The translations under genes were made by a program, and so were the position numbers. Below are positions 47,235 to 57,411 of a stretch of 64,000 nt of DNA, in pieces; positions within the stretch are counted from its first letter, which is position 1; each line of letters begins with the position of its first letter. Source of the DNA: Roseomonas xinghualingensis (lineage in GTDB: Bacteria; Pseudomonadota; Alphaproteobacteria; Acetobacterales; Acetobacteraceae); NCBI RefSeq assembly GCF_025791835.1, contig NZ_JAOXLP010000005.1:160291-224290 (forward strand), in the 5' to 3' direction. The notes beneath the pieces were generated by a model, which saw nothing but the letters and a program-made list of their open reading frames with translations, did not search any database and was not told the DNA's origin.

Positions 47235-48183
47235 ATGGCCAAGTATCGTCACGCCCTGCCCCAGCTTAAGGAAAAGACCTTCCTCACCGATGGGGGCATG
47301 GAGACCACCCTCATCTTCCATGAGGGGCTGGAGCTTCCCCATTTCGCCTCCTTCGTCCTGCTCGAGACGGAAGAGGGCCGGCGCCAGCTGCGCCGCTACC
47401 ACGAGGCCTATTTGCAGATCGCCAGGGCACGCGGCCTTGGCTTCGTGCTGGATTCCGCCACCTGGCGCGCCAATCCCGATTGGGGCATGCGGATCGGCTA
47501 TGAGGCGACGGGCCTGCAGCGGATCAATATTGCCGCGATCCGCCATCTGCATGAATTGCGGGCAGATTGGGAGACGCCGGAGACACCCTGCGTGATCAGC
47601 GGCGCCATCGGCCCGCGCGGCGACGGCTACAAGCCCAGCAGGACCGGCATCGACGAGGCCGAGCGTTACCACAGTGCCCAGATCGCCGCCTTCGCCGAAG
47701 CCGATGCTGACATGGTGACCGCCTTCACCCTGACGGGCACCGATGAGGCCACCGGCATCGCTCGTGCCGCGGCCGCACGCGGCATGCCCTGCACCATCTC
47801 CTTCACCGTGGAAACCGATGGAAGGCTGGTGACTGGCTTCACGTTGCGAGAGACCATCGAAACGGTGGATGCGGAAACCGGCGCCAGCCCCGTTTACTAC
47901 ATGATCAACTGCGCCCACCCGACCCATTTCGAGCAGGCCCTGGCGGCTGGCGAGCCCTGGGTGGAGCGCATCCATGGCATCCGTGCGAATGCCTCCACGA
48001 AGAGCCATGCGGAGCTGGACGAGTCCGAGACGCTCAATCTGGGGGACTGGGACGATCTCGGCCGCCGCTACCGCGCTGCGGCAGGCCTTCCCCGGCATGC
48101 GCATCCTTGGAGGGTGCTGCGGAACGGACCACCGGCATGTCAGGGCGATCTGCGATGCCTGCGTACCGCTGACGGCTACCTAA
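47235..48183 (+). pseudogene. homocysteine S-methyltransferase family, frameshifted
   Basis: This homocysteine S-methyltransferase (Pfam S-methyl_trans; MmuM/BHMT-like) reads without a break to about 48071: FLTDGGMETTLIFHEGLELP, then DADMVTAFTLTGTDEATGIA and YYMINCAHPTHFEQALAAG. At the run CCGCGCTG (48071-48078) the frame shifts. The missing C-terminus, with the second zinc motif LGGCCGTDHRHV, continues in the +1 frame to a stop at 48181-48183. One GC dinucleotide lost from a CGCGCG tract explains it. The uninterrupted protein would be about 316 residues. As written, the zinc cysteines are lost. It may be a true pseudogene or a sequencing error. Confidence 0.85.
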
Positions 48184-48296
48184 CCGCGCGCCCGCAAGCC
48201 TGCAGGTTCCCTGTGGCATCCCGGGCGACGCGGCACCTTGCATTCCCGCAGCTTGATAGAACATAGAGGAAACACAATCAGATCAGGAAATTGAGA

Positions 48297-48641
48297 ATGG
48301 CCGAGAAGCCCAGATCCGGCGCGCCAAGGCGCACGCCTTCGCCCCAGCGTGTCGCACTCGATCGGCTTGCCGCGGTGATGCAACGCGGCGCCACCCCGGA
48401 CCGTATGGCGCGGGAAGTGGATACCGTCGTGGCGCGGCTCCGCGATGCCGCCGATGCTGAGCAGGTTCAGATCTGGCTTGAGGAGATGCGCGACGGTTTC
48501 GCTGAAAGCGCGGAGGCGGCTGCCGAGGCGGTGGATGAGGTTGAGGCAACTGAGAAAGCCGCCCGGCGTCACGCAGAGAATGCCGCGCTTGCGATGGCCG
48601 CCACACGGGATGCGTTCGCCCGCCATCTGAGCGGGCATTGA
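48297..48641 (+). CDS. hypothetical helical protein
   Basis: This 114-residue protein has a basic N-terminus (MAEKPRSGAPRRTPSPQRVA) and a long predicted helix rich in Ala and Glu (VQIWLEEMRDGFAESAEAAA, DEVEATEKAARRHAENAALA), giving heptad-like spacing. AGGA lies about eight bases before the ATG. The opposite-strand frame is less protein-like. No family is recognised. Confidence 0.5.
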   Translation: MAEKPRSGAPRRTPSPQRVALDRLAAVMQRGATPDRMAREVDTVVARLRDAADAEQVQIWLEEMRDGFAESAEAAAEAVDEVEATEKAARRHAENAALAMAATRDAFARHLSGH

Positions 48642-48752
48642 CAAGCAGGCCGCCTCCCGAGGCGGTCCCTCTGAAGCCGTTATGTTCAGGCCAATTGCTT
48701 GCGAAGCGCAGGAGACATGGCAGTCTCCCTCCCCGGCAACGAGGGAGTTTGC

Positions 48753-49241
48753 ATGAACCGCGTAGAAGCAATTTTTGGGTCTTTGGGAATCCTGCTCCTG
48801 GTAGTCGTCCTACTGTCAGGGCTTCTACGCTTCTCTCGCAAATCACGGAGCCGCCGTGGTGGCGACACGCTCGACATGGGATTTGGCGACGAGGAGTATG
48901 AGGGCGATGAGTCGCGGCCCTCGCAATACGCGGATTTCGCGTCTCTGCTGCAAGGCTTCATCCTGCCACTCCACAAGGCCCACCCCGGCTGGGAACGGCT
49001 TGACGGGGCCTATGGCGTACCCGGCAGGCCTTTGGCCTGGTTCGACTGGAACGGCACCCGCTACGGCCTCAATGGCGAGACACAATTCGCGCCCCTGCTT
49101 CAGGCCCATGAGTGGATGAGCCAGCACCCAGGCGAGGATCCGCTCATCATCCAGAAGACGAAGGGTGGTGCCGGGCGCCTGACGCTCCGTCCCGAGATTG
49201 GCTGGACCGATCAGAAGGCGCTGCGGATCGAGACCGGCTGA
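48753..49241 (+). CDS. hypothetical membrane-anchored protein
   Basis: This 162-residue protein starts MNRVEAIFGSLGILLLVVVL, a single N-terminal membrane helix, then RFSRKSRSRRGGD and a soluble domain with a Trp-rich central part (HPGWERLDGAYGVPGRPLAW, FDWNGTRYGLNGE). GAGGGAG precedes the ATG at 48753; the frame is open to 48699 but that part is not helix-like. No known domain is recognised. It sits left of the tandem tRNA genes. Confidence 0.6.
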   Translation: MNRVEAIFGSLGILLLVVVLLSGLLRFSRKSRSRRGGDTLDMGFGDEEYEGDESRPSQYADFASLLQGFILPLHKAHPGWERLDGAYGVPGRPLAWFDWNGTRYGLNGETQFAPLLQAHEWMSQHPGEDPLIIQKTKGGAGRLTLRPEIGWTDQKALRIETG

Positions 49242-49257
49242 CCGGCCATGGCCGGTC
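49240..49257 (+). terminator. palindrome at stop codon, possible terminator
   Basis: A perfect 18-base palindrome (GACCGGCCA/TGGCCGGTC) overlaps the last bases of the stop codon of the membrane-anchored protein gene. It could fold as a hairpin only with a small loop, so terminator activity is uncertain. Confidence 0.35.
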
Positions 49258-49415
49258 CCCGCCACCAGGCAGGCAAGGGACACCCCGCAGCGAAGCGGGC
49301 CCTGATGTGATTGAAGCCGGGAGGGGAAACCCTGCCGGCGCAATAGCCCACCCCGCGATCGGGCGGCTGGCGCAGAAGGGCATATGAAAACATTCGGATC
49401 AGGTCATTGGAACTT

Positions 49416-49492
49416 TGGCGCGCCCGAAAGGATTCGAACCTCTGACCCCCAGATTCGTAGTCTGGTGCTCTATCCAGCTGAGCTACGGGCGC
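49416..49492 (-). tRNA. tRNA-Arg(ACG), copy 1
   Basis: This is a complete 77-base tRNA with encoded CCA. The acceptor stem GCGCCCG pairs with CGGGCGC, followed by discriminator G and CCA. The anticodon loop CTACGAA gives ACG (arginine), and the T-loop is TTCGAAT. The gene is identical in sequence to copy 2 at 49547. Confidence 0.97.
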
Positions 49493-49546
49493 ATCACCAA
49501 AGTCAATGAACGGAGAAGCGAAGGACCGGCGACTGCCGGGGGCACT

Positions 49547-49623
49547 TGGCGCGCCCGAAAGGATTCGAACCTCTGACCCCCAGATTCGTAGTCTGGTGCT
49601 CTATCCAGCTGAGCTACGGGCGC
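49547..49623 (-). tRNA. tRNA-Arg(ACG), copy 2
   Basis: This second tRNA-Arg(ACG) is identical through all 77 bases to the copy at 49416 and lies 54 bases upstream of it on the same strand. The flanks differ, so the duplication extends little past the mature tRNA. It is downstream of leuB and its 5' base abuts the leuB hairpin. Confidence 0.97.
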
Positions 49624-49656
49624 TCTCCTTGGCGCGGGAAATAGCGCCAAGGAGAG
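49623..49656 (-). terminator. hairpin between leuB and tRNA-Arg
   Basis: Perfect 13-base arms (49623-49635 and 49644-49656) with an eight-base loop follow the leuB stop by 16 bases. The left arm shares its last base with the first base of the tRNA. No U-run follows, so it may serve as an RNA-processing or termination structure. Confidence 0.55.
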
Positions 49657-49672
49657 TGGGGCGCAACCCCCT

Positions 49673-50785
49673 TCAGGCCGCCATCTTGTCGAGTTCGCGA
49701 ACAACCGCCTCGCCCATGATGGAAGTGCCCACGCGGGCGGCACCCGGGACCATGATGTCGGCCGTGCGCAGCCCGCCCGCCAGCACCTTCTCCACCGCGT
49801 TTTCGAGCATCTTCGCGTCCTCCTCCATGCCGAAGGACCAGCGCAGCAGCATGGCGAAGGAGAGGATCTGGGCGCAGGGATTGGCGATGCCCTTGCCCGC
49901 GATGTCCGGCGCGGAACCATGGATCGGCTCGTAGAGGGCGTGGCGGCGGCCGCTCGAATCAGGTGCGCCCAGCGTCGCGGAAGGCAGCATGCCGAGGCTG
50001 CCCGTCACCGCCGCGGCGAGGTCCGACAGCACATCGCCGAAGAGGTTGCTGGCAAGGATCACGTCGAACTGCTTCGGGCGCGAGGCGAGCTGCATGGCGC
50101 AGTTGTCCGCATACATGTGCGACAGCTCAACATCCGCGAACTCGGCCTTGTGCACCTCGGAGACAATCTGGCGCCAGAAGCGGCCGGACTGCATGACATT
50201 CGCCTTCTCGACGCTCGTCAGCTTGTTCTGCCGCTTGCGCGCGAGCTCGAAGCCGACCCGCGCCACGCGGACGATCTCCTCCTCCGTGTAGGATTCGGTG
50301 TCGAAGCCGCGGCGCATGCCGTTCGGCATGGTTTCGATACCACGCGGCTCGCCGAAATAGATGCCGCCCGTGCTCTCCCGCACGATCATCAGGTCGAGCC
50401 CGTCCACCAGGTCGGCCTTCAGCGAGGAGGCCTGGGCCAGCGGCGACCAGACGATCGCCGGCCGCAGATTGGCGAAAAGCCCCAGCTCCTTGCGGAGCCG
50501 CAGGATGCCCAGTTCCGGACGCTTCTCAAAGGGCAGCGAATCCCACTTGGGGCCACCCACCGAACCGAACAGGATCGCATCGGCCCGCAGCGCCTTCTCC
50601 ATCGTGCTGTCCGGGCAGGGATGCCCTTCGGCCTCGATGGCGGCGCCGCCGACCAACCCTTCCTCGATGTCGAAGGTCACGCTGCGGCGGCGGTCCATCC
50701 AGTCCACCACGCGGCGGACTTCGCGCATGACTTCGGGACCGATGCCATCACCAGGCAGCACCAGCAGCTTCTTGTTCGCGGGCAT
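49673..50785 (-). CDS. leuB: 3-isopropylmalate dehydrogenase
   Basis: LeuB oxidatively decarboxylates 3-isopropylmalate in leucine synthesis. It has 370 residues: [65 protein letters not shown] and the C-terminal [19 protein letters not shown]. It is distinct from the tartrate dehydrogenase at 9543, whose motif reads FEPIHGSAFD. GAAGG precedes the ATG at 50785. It is the last gene of leuC-leuD-leuB. Confidence 0.97.
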   Translation of the reverse strand: MPANKKLLVLPGDGIGPEVMREVRRVVDWMDRRRSVTFDIEEGLVGGAAIEAEGHPCPDSTMEKALRADAILFGSVGGPKWDSLPFEKRPELGILRLRKELGLFANLRPAIVWSPLAQASSLKADLVDGLDLMIVRESTGGIYFGEPRGIETMPNGMRRGFDTESYTEEEIVRVARVGFELARKRQNKLTSVEKANVMQSGRFWRQIVSEVHKAEFADVELSHMYADNCAMQLASRPKQFDVILASNLFGDVLSDLAAAVTGSLGMLPSATLGAPDSSGRRHALYEPIHGSAPDIAGKGIANPCAQILSFAMLLRWSFGMEEDAKMLENAVEKVLAGGLRTADIMVPGAARVGTSIMGEAVVRELDKMAA

Positions 50786-50843
50786 TCGGACCTTCGTTCC
50801 CTGAGGACGTTGCTTGAGGACGGAGCTTGGGAGGTTCTGCGCC

Positions 50844-51455
50844 TCAGCCGTAGAGCCAAGGCTGGGCAGCGCGCTGCTTCTGCTCGAAGCCATCGATCAC
50901 CGCGGCGCGCTGCATGGTCTCGCCGATATCGTCGAGCCCGTTCAGCAGCCGGTGCTTGCGCAGCGGATCGACATCGAAGGGGATTTCCTCCCCGTTCGGC
51001 CGCACCACCACCTGGCGCTCGAGATCGACCGTGATGCGGGAGTTGGCGCCCATGCGCGCATCCTCCATCAGCCTGTCGCAGATCTCGCGGGGCAGCTTGA
51101 TCGGCAGGATGCCGTTCTTGAAGCTGTTGTTGAAGAAGATGTCGGCGAAGTCCGGCGCGATGACGCAGCGGATGCCGAAATCCAGCAGGGCCCAGGGCGC
51201 ATGCTCGCGGGAGGAGCCGCAGCCGAAATTCTCATGCGCGATGAGGATCTCGGCTGCGCGGTAGGGCTCCTTGTTCAGCACGAAGTCCGGCTTCTCGGAG
51301 CCGTCATCGTTGAAGCGCATGTCGGCGAAGGCGGCTCTGCCCAGGCCCTTGCGCTGGATCGTCTTCAGGAAGCGCGCCGGGATGATCTTGTCCGTATCGA
51401 CATTCGCCATCGGCAGCGGGGCGGCGATCCCGGTAAGGGTGGTGAAAGGCGTCAT
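50844..51455 (-). CDS. leuD: 3-isopropylmalate dehydratase small subunit
   Basis: LeuD is the swivelling small subunit of isopropylmalate isomerase. It has 203 residues: [35 protein letters not shown] and the active-site loop [20 protein letters not shown]. The ATG at 51455 overlaps the leuC stop (ATGA), giving translational coupling of the two subunits. AAGGGAGA lies upstream. Confidence 0.97.
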   Translation of the reverse strand: MTPFTTLTGIAAPLPMANVDTDKIIPARFLKTIQRKGLGRAAFADMRFNDDGSEKPDFVLNKEPYRAAEILIAHENFGCGSSREHAPWALLDFGIRCVIAPDFADIFFNNSFKNGILPIKLPREICDRLMEDARMGANSRITVDLERQVVVRPNGEEIPFDVDPLRKHRLLNGLDDIGETMQRAAVIDGFEQKQRAAQPWLYG

Positions 51456-52885
51456 GCCACGTCTCCCTTGCGCGCCAGTTCCCGCACATCCGTCAGGCGC
51501 CCGGTCACCGCCGCCGCGGCCGCCATGGCCGGGGAGAGCAGATGCGTGCGCGCGCCCTTGCCCTGACGCCCCTCGAAATTGCGGTTCGAGGTGGAGGCGC
51601 AGCGTTCGCCAGGCTGCAGCCGGTCCGGGTTCATGCCAAGGCACATGGAGCAGCCAGCCTCACGCCACTCAAAGCCCGCCTCCTTCAGGACGATGTCCAG
51701 GCCTTCCTGCTCCGCCTGCTCCTTCACCAGCCCGGAGCCCGGGACGATCATGGCGCGCACGCCCTCGGCCACCTTGCGGCCGCGCACCACCTCGGCGACG
51801 GCGCGAAGGTCCTCGATGCGGCCATTGGTGCAGGAGCCAACGAAAACGGCATCCACCTTCAGGTCCTGCAGGCGCTGGCCCGGCGTCAGGCCCATATATT
51901 CGACCATGCGGCGAAGCTGGATACGGCGCGCCTCGTCCCCGGCCGCCTCGGGGTCGGGAACCGTGCCGGTGATGGGCAGCACATCCTCGGGCGAGGTACC
52001 CCAGCTGACCATCGGGATGATCTCGGAGGCGTCGAGCACAACCTCCTTGTCGAAATGCGCGCCCTCGTCGGTGGGCAGGGTGCTCCACCACTGAATGGCG
52101 CGCTCCAGCGCCTCGCCCTTGGGAGCCATGGGGCGGGTGCGGACATAGTCGAAGGTGGTCTGGTCCGGCGCGATCATGCCGGCGCGGGCGCCCGCCTCGA
52201 TCGACATGTTGCAGACGGTCATGCGCCCGGCCATGTCGAGGGCGCGGATCGCCTCGCCAGCATATTCGATCACATGGCCGGTGCCGCCGGCGGTGCCGAT
52301 CTTGCCGATGATGGCCAGCACGATGTCCTTGGCCGTGCAGCCGAGGCCCAGCTTGCCGTTCACCGTGACCCGCATGTTCTTCGCGGGCTTCTGCAGCAGC
52401 GTCTGGGTGGCCAGCACATGCTCCACCTCGGAGGTGCCGATGCCGAAGGCCAGCGCGCCCATGGCGCCATGGGTGGAGGTGTGGCTGTCGCCGCAGACGA
52501 TCGTCATGCCCGGCAGCGAGATGCCCAGCTCCGGCCCAATGATATGGACGATGCCCTGCCGCTTGTCGTCCAGCGGGATGTAGTTCACCCCGAACTCGGC
52601 GACGTTCTTCTCGAGCGTCGCGACCTGTAGCGCGCTCTCCGGCTCCTGGATGCCGGTGAAGCGGGTGGAATCGGTCGGGACGTTATGGTCGGTGACGGCG
52701 ATGGTGCCGTCCAGCCGGTGCACGCGGCGTCCGGCGGCACGCAGCCCTTCGAAGGCCTGCGGGCTGGTCACCTCATGCACAAGGTGCCGGTCGATGTAGA
52801 GAAGGGCTGTCCCGTCCGGAAGCTGCTCGACAACATGAGCATCCCAGATCTTGTCGAACAAAGTGCGCGGCTTCGTGGCCGTCAT
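51452..52885 (-). CDS. leuC: 3-isopropylmalate dehydratase large subunit
   Basis: LeuC is the aconitase-like large subunit with a 4Fe-4S cluster. It has 477 residues: [52 protein letters not shown] and [20 protein letters not shown], which supply the three cluster cysteines. [13 protein letters not shown] confirms the family. It follows rplS across a hairpin and starts the leuCDB unit. Confidence 0.97.
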   Translation of the reverse strand: MTATKPRTLFDKIWDAHVVEQLPDGTALLYIDRHLVHEVTSPQAFEGLRAAGRRVHRLDGTIAVTDHNVPTDSTRFTGIQEPESALQVATLEKNVAEFGVNYIPLDDKRQGIVHIIGPELGISLPGMTIVCGDSHTSTHGAMGALAFGIGTSEVEHVLATQTLLQKPAKNMRVTVNGKLGLGCTAKDIVLAIIGKIGTAGGTGHVIEYAGEAIRALDMAGRMTVCNMSIEAGARAGMIAPDQTTFDYVRTRPMAPKGEALERAIQWWSTLPTDEGAHFDKEVVLDASEIIPMVSWGTSPEDVLPITGTVPDPEAAGDEARRIQLRRMVEYMGLTPGQRLQDLKVDAVFVGSCTNGRIEDLRAVAEVVRGRKVAEGVRAMIVPGSGLVKEQAEQEGLDIVLKEAGFEWREAGCSMCLGMNPDRLQPGERCASTSNRNFEGRQGKGARTHLLSPAMAAAAAVTGRLTDVRELARKGDVA

Positions 52886-52916
52886 GTGCTTTTCCTTCCC
52901 TCCACGCGCCCGGATC

Positions 52917-52944
52917 GCGGCCCGCCCAGTCAGGGGCGGGCCGC
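52917..52944 (-). terminator. hairpin between rplS and leuC
   Basis: Perfect 11-base GC-only arms (52917-52927 and 52934-52944), loop AGTCAG, stand 9 bases after the rplS stop and 32 bases before leuC. No U-run follows. It could partly separate the ribosomal operon from leuCDB. Confidence 0.6.
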
Positions 52945-52953
52945 TCGTCCGGC

Positions 52954-53391
52954 TTACGCCTGCTGCTCGTTCAGCTGCTCGCCAGCGGCAACCGGGCTCT
53001 CCGCCACCGCGGAGGCACCGCCCTTGCTGCGCGGCATCACACGCTCCTGGATGCGGGCCGACTTACCGGTCCGGCCACGCAGGTAGTACAGCTTGGCGCG
53101 GCGCACCTTGCCGCGGCGCACAACCTGGATCTCCGCCACATTCGGCGAATACAGCGGGAAAACGCGCTCCACACCCTCACCATAGGAGAGCTTGCGGACC
53201 GTGAAGTTGCTGTTCAGCCCACGGTTGGAACGGGCGATCACCACGCCCTCATAGGCCTGGGTGCGGATGCGCTCGCCTTCCTGCACCTTCACCATCACGC
53301 GCACGGTGTCGCCGGCGTCGAACTCCGGCGTGGTGCGGGCGCCGGCCAGGCGGGTCATCTGCTCGTGCTCGAACTGCTGAAGCAGGTTCAT
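52954..53391 (-). CDS. rplS: 50S ribosomal protein L19
   Basis: L19 sits at the 30S-50S interface. It has 145 residues: [60 protein letters not shown] and [21 protein letters not shown] 25-residue C-terminal extension (rich in Ala, Ser and Gln) is beyond the usual 115-120. The gene follows trmD in the rpsP-rimM-trmD-rplS operon. Confidence 0.98.
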   Translation of the reverse strand: MNLLQQFEHEQMTRLAGARTTPEFDAGDTVRVMVKVQEGERIRTQAYEGVVIARSNRGLNSNFTVRKLSYGEGVERVFPLYSPNVAEIQVVRRGKVRRAKLYYLRGRTGKSARIQERVMPRSKGGASAVAESPVAAGEQLNEQQA

Positions 53392-53417
53392 GATTCTCGT
53401 CCTTCTCTTCGGCTCGT

Positions 53418-54158
53418 TTAGGCGGGGGTCGCCGCCGCATGCAATGGCGCTCGCGCCGAAGCGTCGCGCCCTTGTTCAGTGTTCAGGAGATCCGGACGCC
53501 GCTCGCGGGTCACGGCCTCCGCTTGGGCTTTCCGCCAGCGGGCGACCTCCGCGTGATGCCCGGAGAGCAGAACCTCCGGCACGCGCCGGCCGCGCCATTC
53601 GGCGGGGCGAGTGTATTGGGGATATTCGAGCAGGTCGGAGGAGAAGCTTTCCTCCTCCGCGCTCTCGGCCGCGCCCATGACGCCGGGGATCAGCCGCACG
53701 CAGGCATCGAGCAGCACCATCGCCGCGACCTCGCCCCCGGAGAGGACATAGTCGCCGATGGAGACCTCGATCATCCCGCGCGCCTCGATCACGCGCTGGT
53801 CCACCCCCTCGTAGCGGCCGCAGAGCAGCACCACGCCGGAGCCCGCCGCCAACTCCCGCACCAGCTTCTGCCGGAGCGGCATGCCGCGGGGGGTGAGGAA
53901 CACCAGCGGGCGGGTGTCGCCCTCCGGCATGGCTGCGGCGCAGGCAGCATCCACCACATCCGGGCGCAGCACCATGCCGGCACCGCCCCCGAAGGGGGTG
54001 TCGTCCACCGTGCGGTGGCGATCAGTGGTGACATCGCGAATGTCGCGTGCCTCCAGCGACCACAGGCCACGCTCCAGCCCACGCCCGGCCAGCGAAGTGC
54101 CCAGCGGGCCCGGGAACATCCCGGGGAAGAGGGTGAGGACGGTGGCGTTCCAGCTCAT
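53418..54158 (-). CDS. trmD: tRNA (guanine-N1)-methyltransferase
   Basis: TrmD makes m1G37 in tRNA using SAM. It has 246 residues and the trefoil-knot SPOUT motifs: [20 protein letters not shown], the GGGAGMV loop, [20 protein letters not shown] and [20 protein letters not shown]. The ATG at 54158 overlaps the rimM stop by four bases. Upstream codons in the open frame are not homologous. Confidence 0.97.
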   Translation of the reverse strand: MSWNATVLTLFPGMFPGPLGTSLAGRGLERGLWSLEARDIRDVTTDRHRTVDDTPFGGGAGMVLRPDVVDAACAAAMPEGDTRPLVFLTPRGMPLRQKLVRELAAGSGVVLLCGRYEGVDQRVIEARGMIEVSIGDYVLSGGEVAAMVLLDACVRLIPGVMGAAESAEEESFSSDLLEYPQYTRPAEWRGRRVPEVLLSGHHAEVARWRKAQAEAVTRERRPDLLNTEQGRDASARAPLHAAATPA

Positions 54159-54742
54159 GCCATCTCCCTCCCGCCGCTGCGGCGGCGCATGGAAGGGCGG
54201 CGTGGCTGGGGCGTGCCGGACGCTTCCGCCTCGCCGGGCTGCGGCGGCACCACCTGCTCGTCCGGAGGAACGATCGTGATGCGGCCGGCGGCGATCTCCA
54301 CCACCGGCACCACGGCGCGGGTGAAGGGAAGCAGCGTCTCGCGCCCTTCCCCATCCCGCAGCGTGAGGAAGCTGCCGGCGCCGAAATCCTCCACGGCCGA
54401 GACGGTGCCGAGCACCGCCCCCTCCTCCGTCTCGGCCCGAAGGCCAATCAGGTCGGCGAGGTAGAACTCGTCCTCCTCGGTCGCCGGAAGTGCGTCGCGC
54501 CCGACATAGAGGCGCGTGCCGGTGAGCTTGGCCGCGGCGTCGCGATCCGTGACGCCCTCGACCTGCACCAGCCCATCCGCCAGCCATTTCAGCACGAAGT
54601 GCCGCGTCCCGCCCTCATCCGAGAGCGGGCCATAGCTGGCGATCGCGGCCGGCTCGGTGGTGTGGGAGCGGACGTGAATCAACCCCCTCACCCCATGCGG
54701 GCGGCCGAACTCGCCGACCAGGATGCGACGTGACGCGGACAT
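54155..54742 (-). CDS. rimM: ribosome maturation factor RimM
   Basis: RimM assists 30S head assembly around S19. It has 195 residues: [20 protein letters not shown], the PRC-barrel part [20 protein letters not shown], and [22 protein letters not shown]-terminal Pro/Arg tail extends past the typical end. It lies between rpsP and trmD. Confidence 0.97.
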   Translation of the reverse strand: MSASRRILVGEFGRPHGVRGLIHVRSHTTEPAAIASYGPLSDEGGTRHFVLKWLADGLVQVEGVTDRDAAAKLTGTRLYVGRDALPATEEDEFYLADLIGLRAETEEGAVLGTVSAVEDFGAGSFLTLRDGEGRETLLPFTRAVVPVVEIAAGRITIVPPDEQVVPPQPGEAEASGTPQPRRPSMRRRSGGREMA

Positions 54743-54760
54743 GGCTTAGCGTCGCGAACC

Positions 54761-55102
54761 TCAGCCTTCCGCGGCAGCGGCGGCGGCGGCACGCTCCTGG
54801 GCGCGCTTCTTCGGGGCGGACTGCTTCGGCTGCTCACGGAACACCGGCATCGGGGCCAGCTCGGCCTTGCCCAGGAACTTCGCCACGCGGTCGGTCGCCA
54901 CGGCGCCCTGGCTCAGCCAGTGCTTGATGCGCTCATCGAACAGGCGCACGCGCTCGGCGTGGTCGGAGGGCAGCATCGGGTTGTAGGAACCCAGGCGCTC
55001 GATGAAGCGGCCATCGCGCGGCGAGCGGCTGTCGGCCACCACGATGTGGTAGTAGGGGCGCTTCTTGGCACCGGCGCGGGCAAGGCGGATCTTAAGGCCC
55101 AT
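54761..55102 (-). CDS. rpsP: 30S ribosomal protein S16
   Basis: S16 has 113 residues. [20 protein letters not shown] and [20 protein letters not shown] are typical, followed by [20 protein letters not shown]. The Ala/Lys-rich C-terminal tail is longer than in enteric S16. It is downstream of ffh by 33 bases. Confidence 0.98.
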   Translation of the reverse strand: MGLKIRLARAGAKKRPYYHIVVADSRSPRDGRFIERLGSYNPMLPSDHAERVRLFDERIKHWLSQGAVATDRVAKFLGKAELAPMPVFREQPKQSAPKKRAQERAAAAAAAEG

Positions 55103-55135
55103 ATTCAGCTTCCTTAGTGTGTCTTTGCTGGTGGA

Positions 55136-56521
55136 TCAGAAGGGGCGCTTGCCGCCCCCCATGCCAGGCAGGAGCGCGCCGAGACCGCCGCGCATCAACC
55201 CCTTCTGGCCGAGCTTGTTCATCCGCTTCATCATCGCGGACATGTCGTCGAACTGCTTGAGCAGGCGGTTCACGTCCTGCACCGTGACGCCGGCACCCGC
55301 GGCGATGCGCTTCTTGCGCGACGCCTTGATGATGTCGGGGTTCTTCCGCTCCTTACGCGTCATCGAGGAGATGATGGCGGCCTGGCGGCCGATCATCCCG
55401 TCATCGATCTTCGCGTTGGTGATCTTGCCCTTCATGGCGCCCATGCCGGGCAGCATGCCGAGGATCCCCGAGAGGTTCCCCATCTTGCCGACCTGCTTGA
55501 GCTGCGCGGCGAAGTCCTCCAGGTCGAACTGACCCTTCTGCATCTTCGCCGCGAGCTTCTCGGCCTCATCGCGGTCGATCGTCTCGGCGGCGCGCTCGAC
55601 CAGGGAGACGATGTCGCCCATGCCAAGGATGCGGCCGGCGATGCGGGAGGGGTGGAAGTCCTCCAGCGCGTCCAGCTTTTCGCCGGCGCCCAGCAGGCGG
55701 ATCGGCGCGCCGGTGACGGCCCGCATGGAAAGCGCCGCGCCGCCACGCGCATCGCCATCGACGCGCGTCATGACGATACCGTTGACGCCGACGCGATCCT
55801 GGAAGTTCCGCGCGGTATTCACCGCGTCCTGCCCCGTCATGGCATCGACGACGAGCAGCGTCTGATGCGGCTTGGTCGCGGCCTTCACCGCCGCGACCTC
55901 CTCCATCAGCGCATCGTCGATGGAGAGGCGGCCGGCGGTGTCGAGGATGACGACGTCGTAGAGCTCGCGCCGCGCCACATCCATGGCACGCGCCGCGATC
56001 TCGAGCGGGGACTGGCCAGGGATGATCGGCAGCGAGGTGACGCCGGCCTGCCCCGCCAGGGTCTGGAGCTGGAGCTGTGCCGCTGGGCGCTGCACGTCCA
56101 GCGAGGCCAGCAGAACCTTCTTCTTATCGCGCGAACGCAGGCGGAGCGCGATCTTGCCCGAGGTGGTGGTCTTGCCCGAGCCCTGCAGACCGACCATCAG
56201 GATCGGCACCGGCGCGGGCGCGTTCAGATCCAGGCCAGGGGCTTCCATCCCCTCCCCGCCCCCGAGCGCCTCGACCAGCGCATCGTTGACGATCTTGATG
56301 ACCTGCTGCGCGGGCGAGACGCTGCGGATCACCTCAGCCCCCACCGCCCGCTCCCGCACGCGGTTGATCAGGTCGCGCGCCACCGGCAGGGCCACATCGG
56401 CCTCCAGCAGGGCGATGCGGACCTCGCGCAGGGCCTCGTTGACATCGGCCTCCGACAGGGCGCCACGGCGGCGGAGCTTGTCGAAAACGCCGTTCAGGCG
56501 GGTGGAGAGCGCCTCGAACAT
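55136..56521 (-). CDS. ffh: signal recognition particle protein Ffh
   Basis: Ffh is the SRP54 GTPase that targets membrane proteins with 4.5S RNA. It has 461 residues. N domain MFEALSTRLNGVFDKLRRRG; G domain with P-loop MVGLQGSGKTTTSGKIALRL, DVQRPAAQLQLQTLAGQAG, VILDTAGRLS and TRVDGDARGGAALS; M domain with Met-rich ILGMLPGMGAMKGKI and the basic SRP-RNA helix SMTRKERKNPDIIKASRKKR. The ATG at 56521 is the family start. It heads the ffh-rpsP-rimM-trmD-rplS group. Confidence 0.98.
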   Translation of the reverse strand: MFEALSTRLNGVFDKLRRRGALSEADVNEALREVRIALLEADVALPVARDLINRVRERAVGAEVIRSVSPAQQVIKIVNDALVEALGGGEGMEAPGLDLNAPAPVPILMVGLQGSGKTTTSGKIALRLRSRDKKKVLLASLDVQRPAAQLQLQTLAGQAGVTSLPIIPGQSPLEIAARAMDVARRELYDVVILDTAGRLSIDDALMEEVAAVKAATKPHQTLLVVDAMTGQDAVNTARNFQDRVGVNGIVMTRVDGDARGGAALSMRAVTGAPIRLLGAGEKLDALEDFHPSRIAGRILGMGDIVSLVERAAETIDRDEAEKLAAKMQKGQFDLEDFAAQLKQVGKMGNLSGILGMLPGMGAMKGKITNAKIDDGMIGRQAAIISSMTRKERKNPDIIKASRKKRIAAGAGVTVQDVNRLLKQFDDMSAMMKRMNKLGQKGLMRGGLGALLPGMGGGKRPF

Positions 56522-56900
56522 TCGGGCGGGGTGATTCCTACAATCCGGTTGAGACCAACCCATGACCGATCGCGCCGCTGCGCGAGCCTTCGCGGAGCGG
56601 CGGAGCCGGCACCTTGGAGGGCGGCCGACCGGCGGATGGGACAGGTCCCGAGAGTCAGGGCGCTTAGCCTATGGCTACGCCGGCGTCAAGGATACAACCG
56701 CTATTAAGGGGCCTGCCCTGCCCGCCACCACGCATGCGACCAGCAAAGACCTTAACTCTAACTCTCGATGCTTACTCTTTGTGGTTGAGTCACGGTTTCG
56801 TGATGTATACCTTACCTCAAGAACAAGGAGCGATCCCGACGGCTCCCATCCAGGGCGGTCATGCCCGAACCGGAACCAGCCGAGGAAAGGCAGATCATCC
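56522..56900. other. intergenic region between ffh and a small gene
   Basis: These 379 bases hold no convincing gene. A weak plus-strand promoter candidate is TTGAGT at 56785-56790 with TATACC at 56806-56811, a 15-base spacer containing TCACGGTTTCGTGA. The leftward ffh promoter must also lie here. No known RNA was recognised. Confidence 0.4.
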
Positions 56901-57092
56901 ATGACGCGCGGCCCTGACGATCCCCACCGCCTCCCTCCCAGCTGCACAACGAAGGCCCCCGATATTTCGGATGATCTAGTAGCCCGGGTTACGCAGGATC
57001 TGGCCCAGCACGCGCGTGCCTTGGAACTGCCCCTGGCCAATGAGGTGCTGAGCGAGGTCCTGGCCACACTTCGCGATCGGCCAGCGGAGTAA
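56901..57092 (+). CDS. small hypothetical protein
   Basis: This 63-residue protein begins MTRGPDDPHRLPPSCTTKAP and ends with a likely helix, ISDDLVARVTQDLAQHARAL then LANEVLSEVLATLRDRPAE. AGGAAAGG lies about ten bases upstream. The amphipathic helix and ribosome site favour a real gene. No family is recognised. It precedes a stress-type histidine kinase gene by 320 bases. Confidence 0.5.
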   Translation: MTRGPDDPHRLPPSCTTKAPDISDDLVARVTQDLAQHARALELPLANEVLSEVLATLRDRPAE

Positions 57093-57411
57093 CTCCACCG
57101 CCTCCTTTCAATAGCGGCTGATCCTGCACCCGGCCGCAGGTATAGAGAGCCAGAAGTAGCAGGCGTGAGGACAGAACTTACCTCACGCCAGAACAGCACT
57201 TTCAACGACCCATCCAGATGCATGCCTGGATGCTTCTCAGAGCCAGCTGTGCAGCCGCATGCCTTGTTCCGGCCTCCCTTCGCGGCCTCTGCATTCTCCA
57301 TGCAAAGTTCCGGTCCGCTCCTCGAAATCTTCTGAAACGCCTGCCCGTTCTACTGATCACGAATCCGTGTTAACAATGGTGACACAGCGGATGCGGGGGG
57401 GAATGGAAGTG
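57093..57411. other. intergenic region before the HWE kinase
   Basis: This 319-base stretch shows no gene. One inverted repeat stands out: nine-base arms 57162-57170 (GGCGTGAGG) and 57181-57189 with a ten-base loop and no U-run, 70 bases after the small gene. It may terminate that transcript. No clear sigma-70 or EcfG-type promoter was found. Confidence 0.4.

Noticed and set aside
48066-48080. Programmed ribosomal frameshift in the homocysteine methyltransferase gene
   Set aside because: No slippery heptamer or stimulating structure is evident, and the family does not use frameshifting; a two-base deletion explains it more simply.
48180-48644. Minus-strand frame of 154 codons opposite the helical protein
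   Set aside because: It has poor residue composition and no ribosome site; the plus-strand frame has both a site and a coherent helix pattern.
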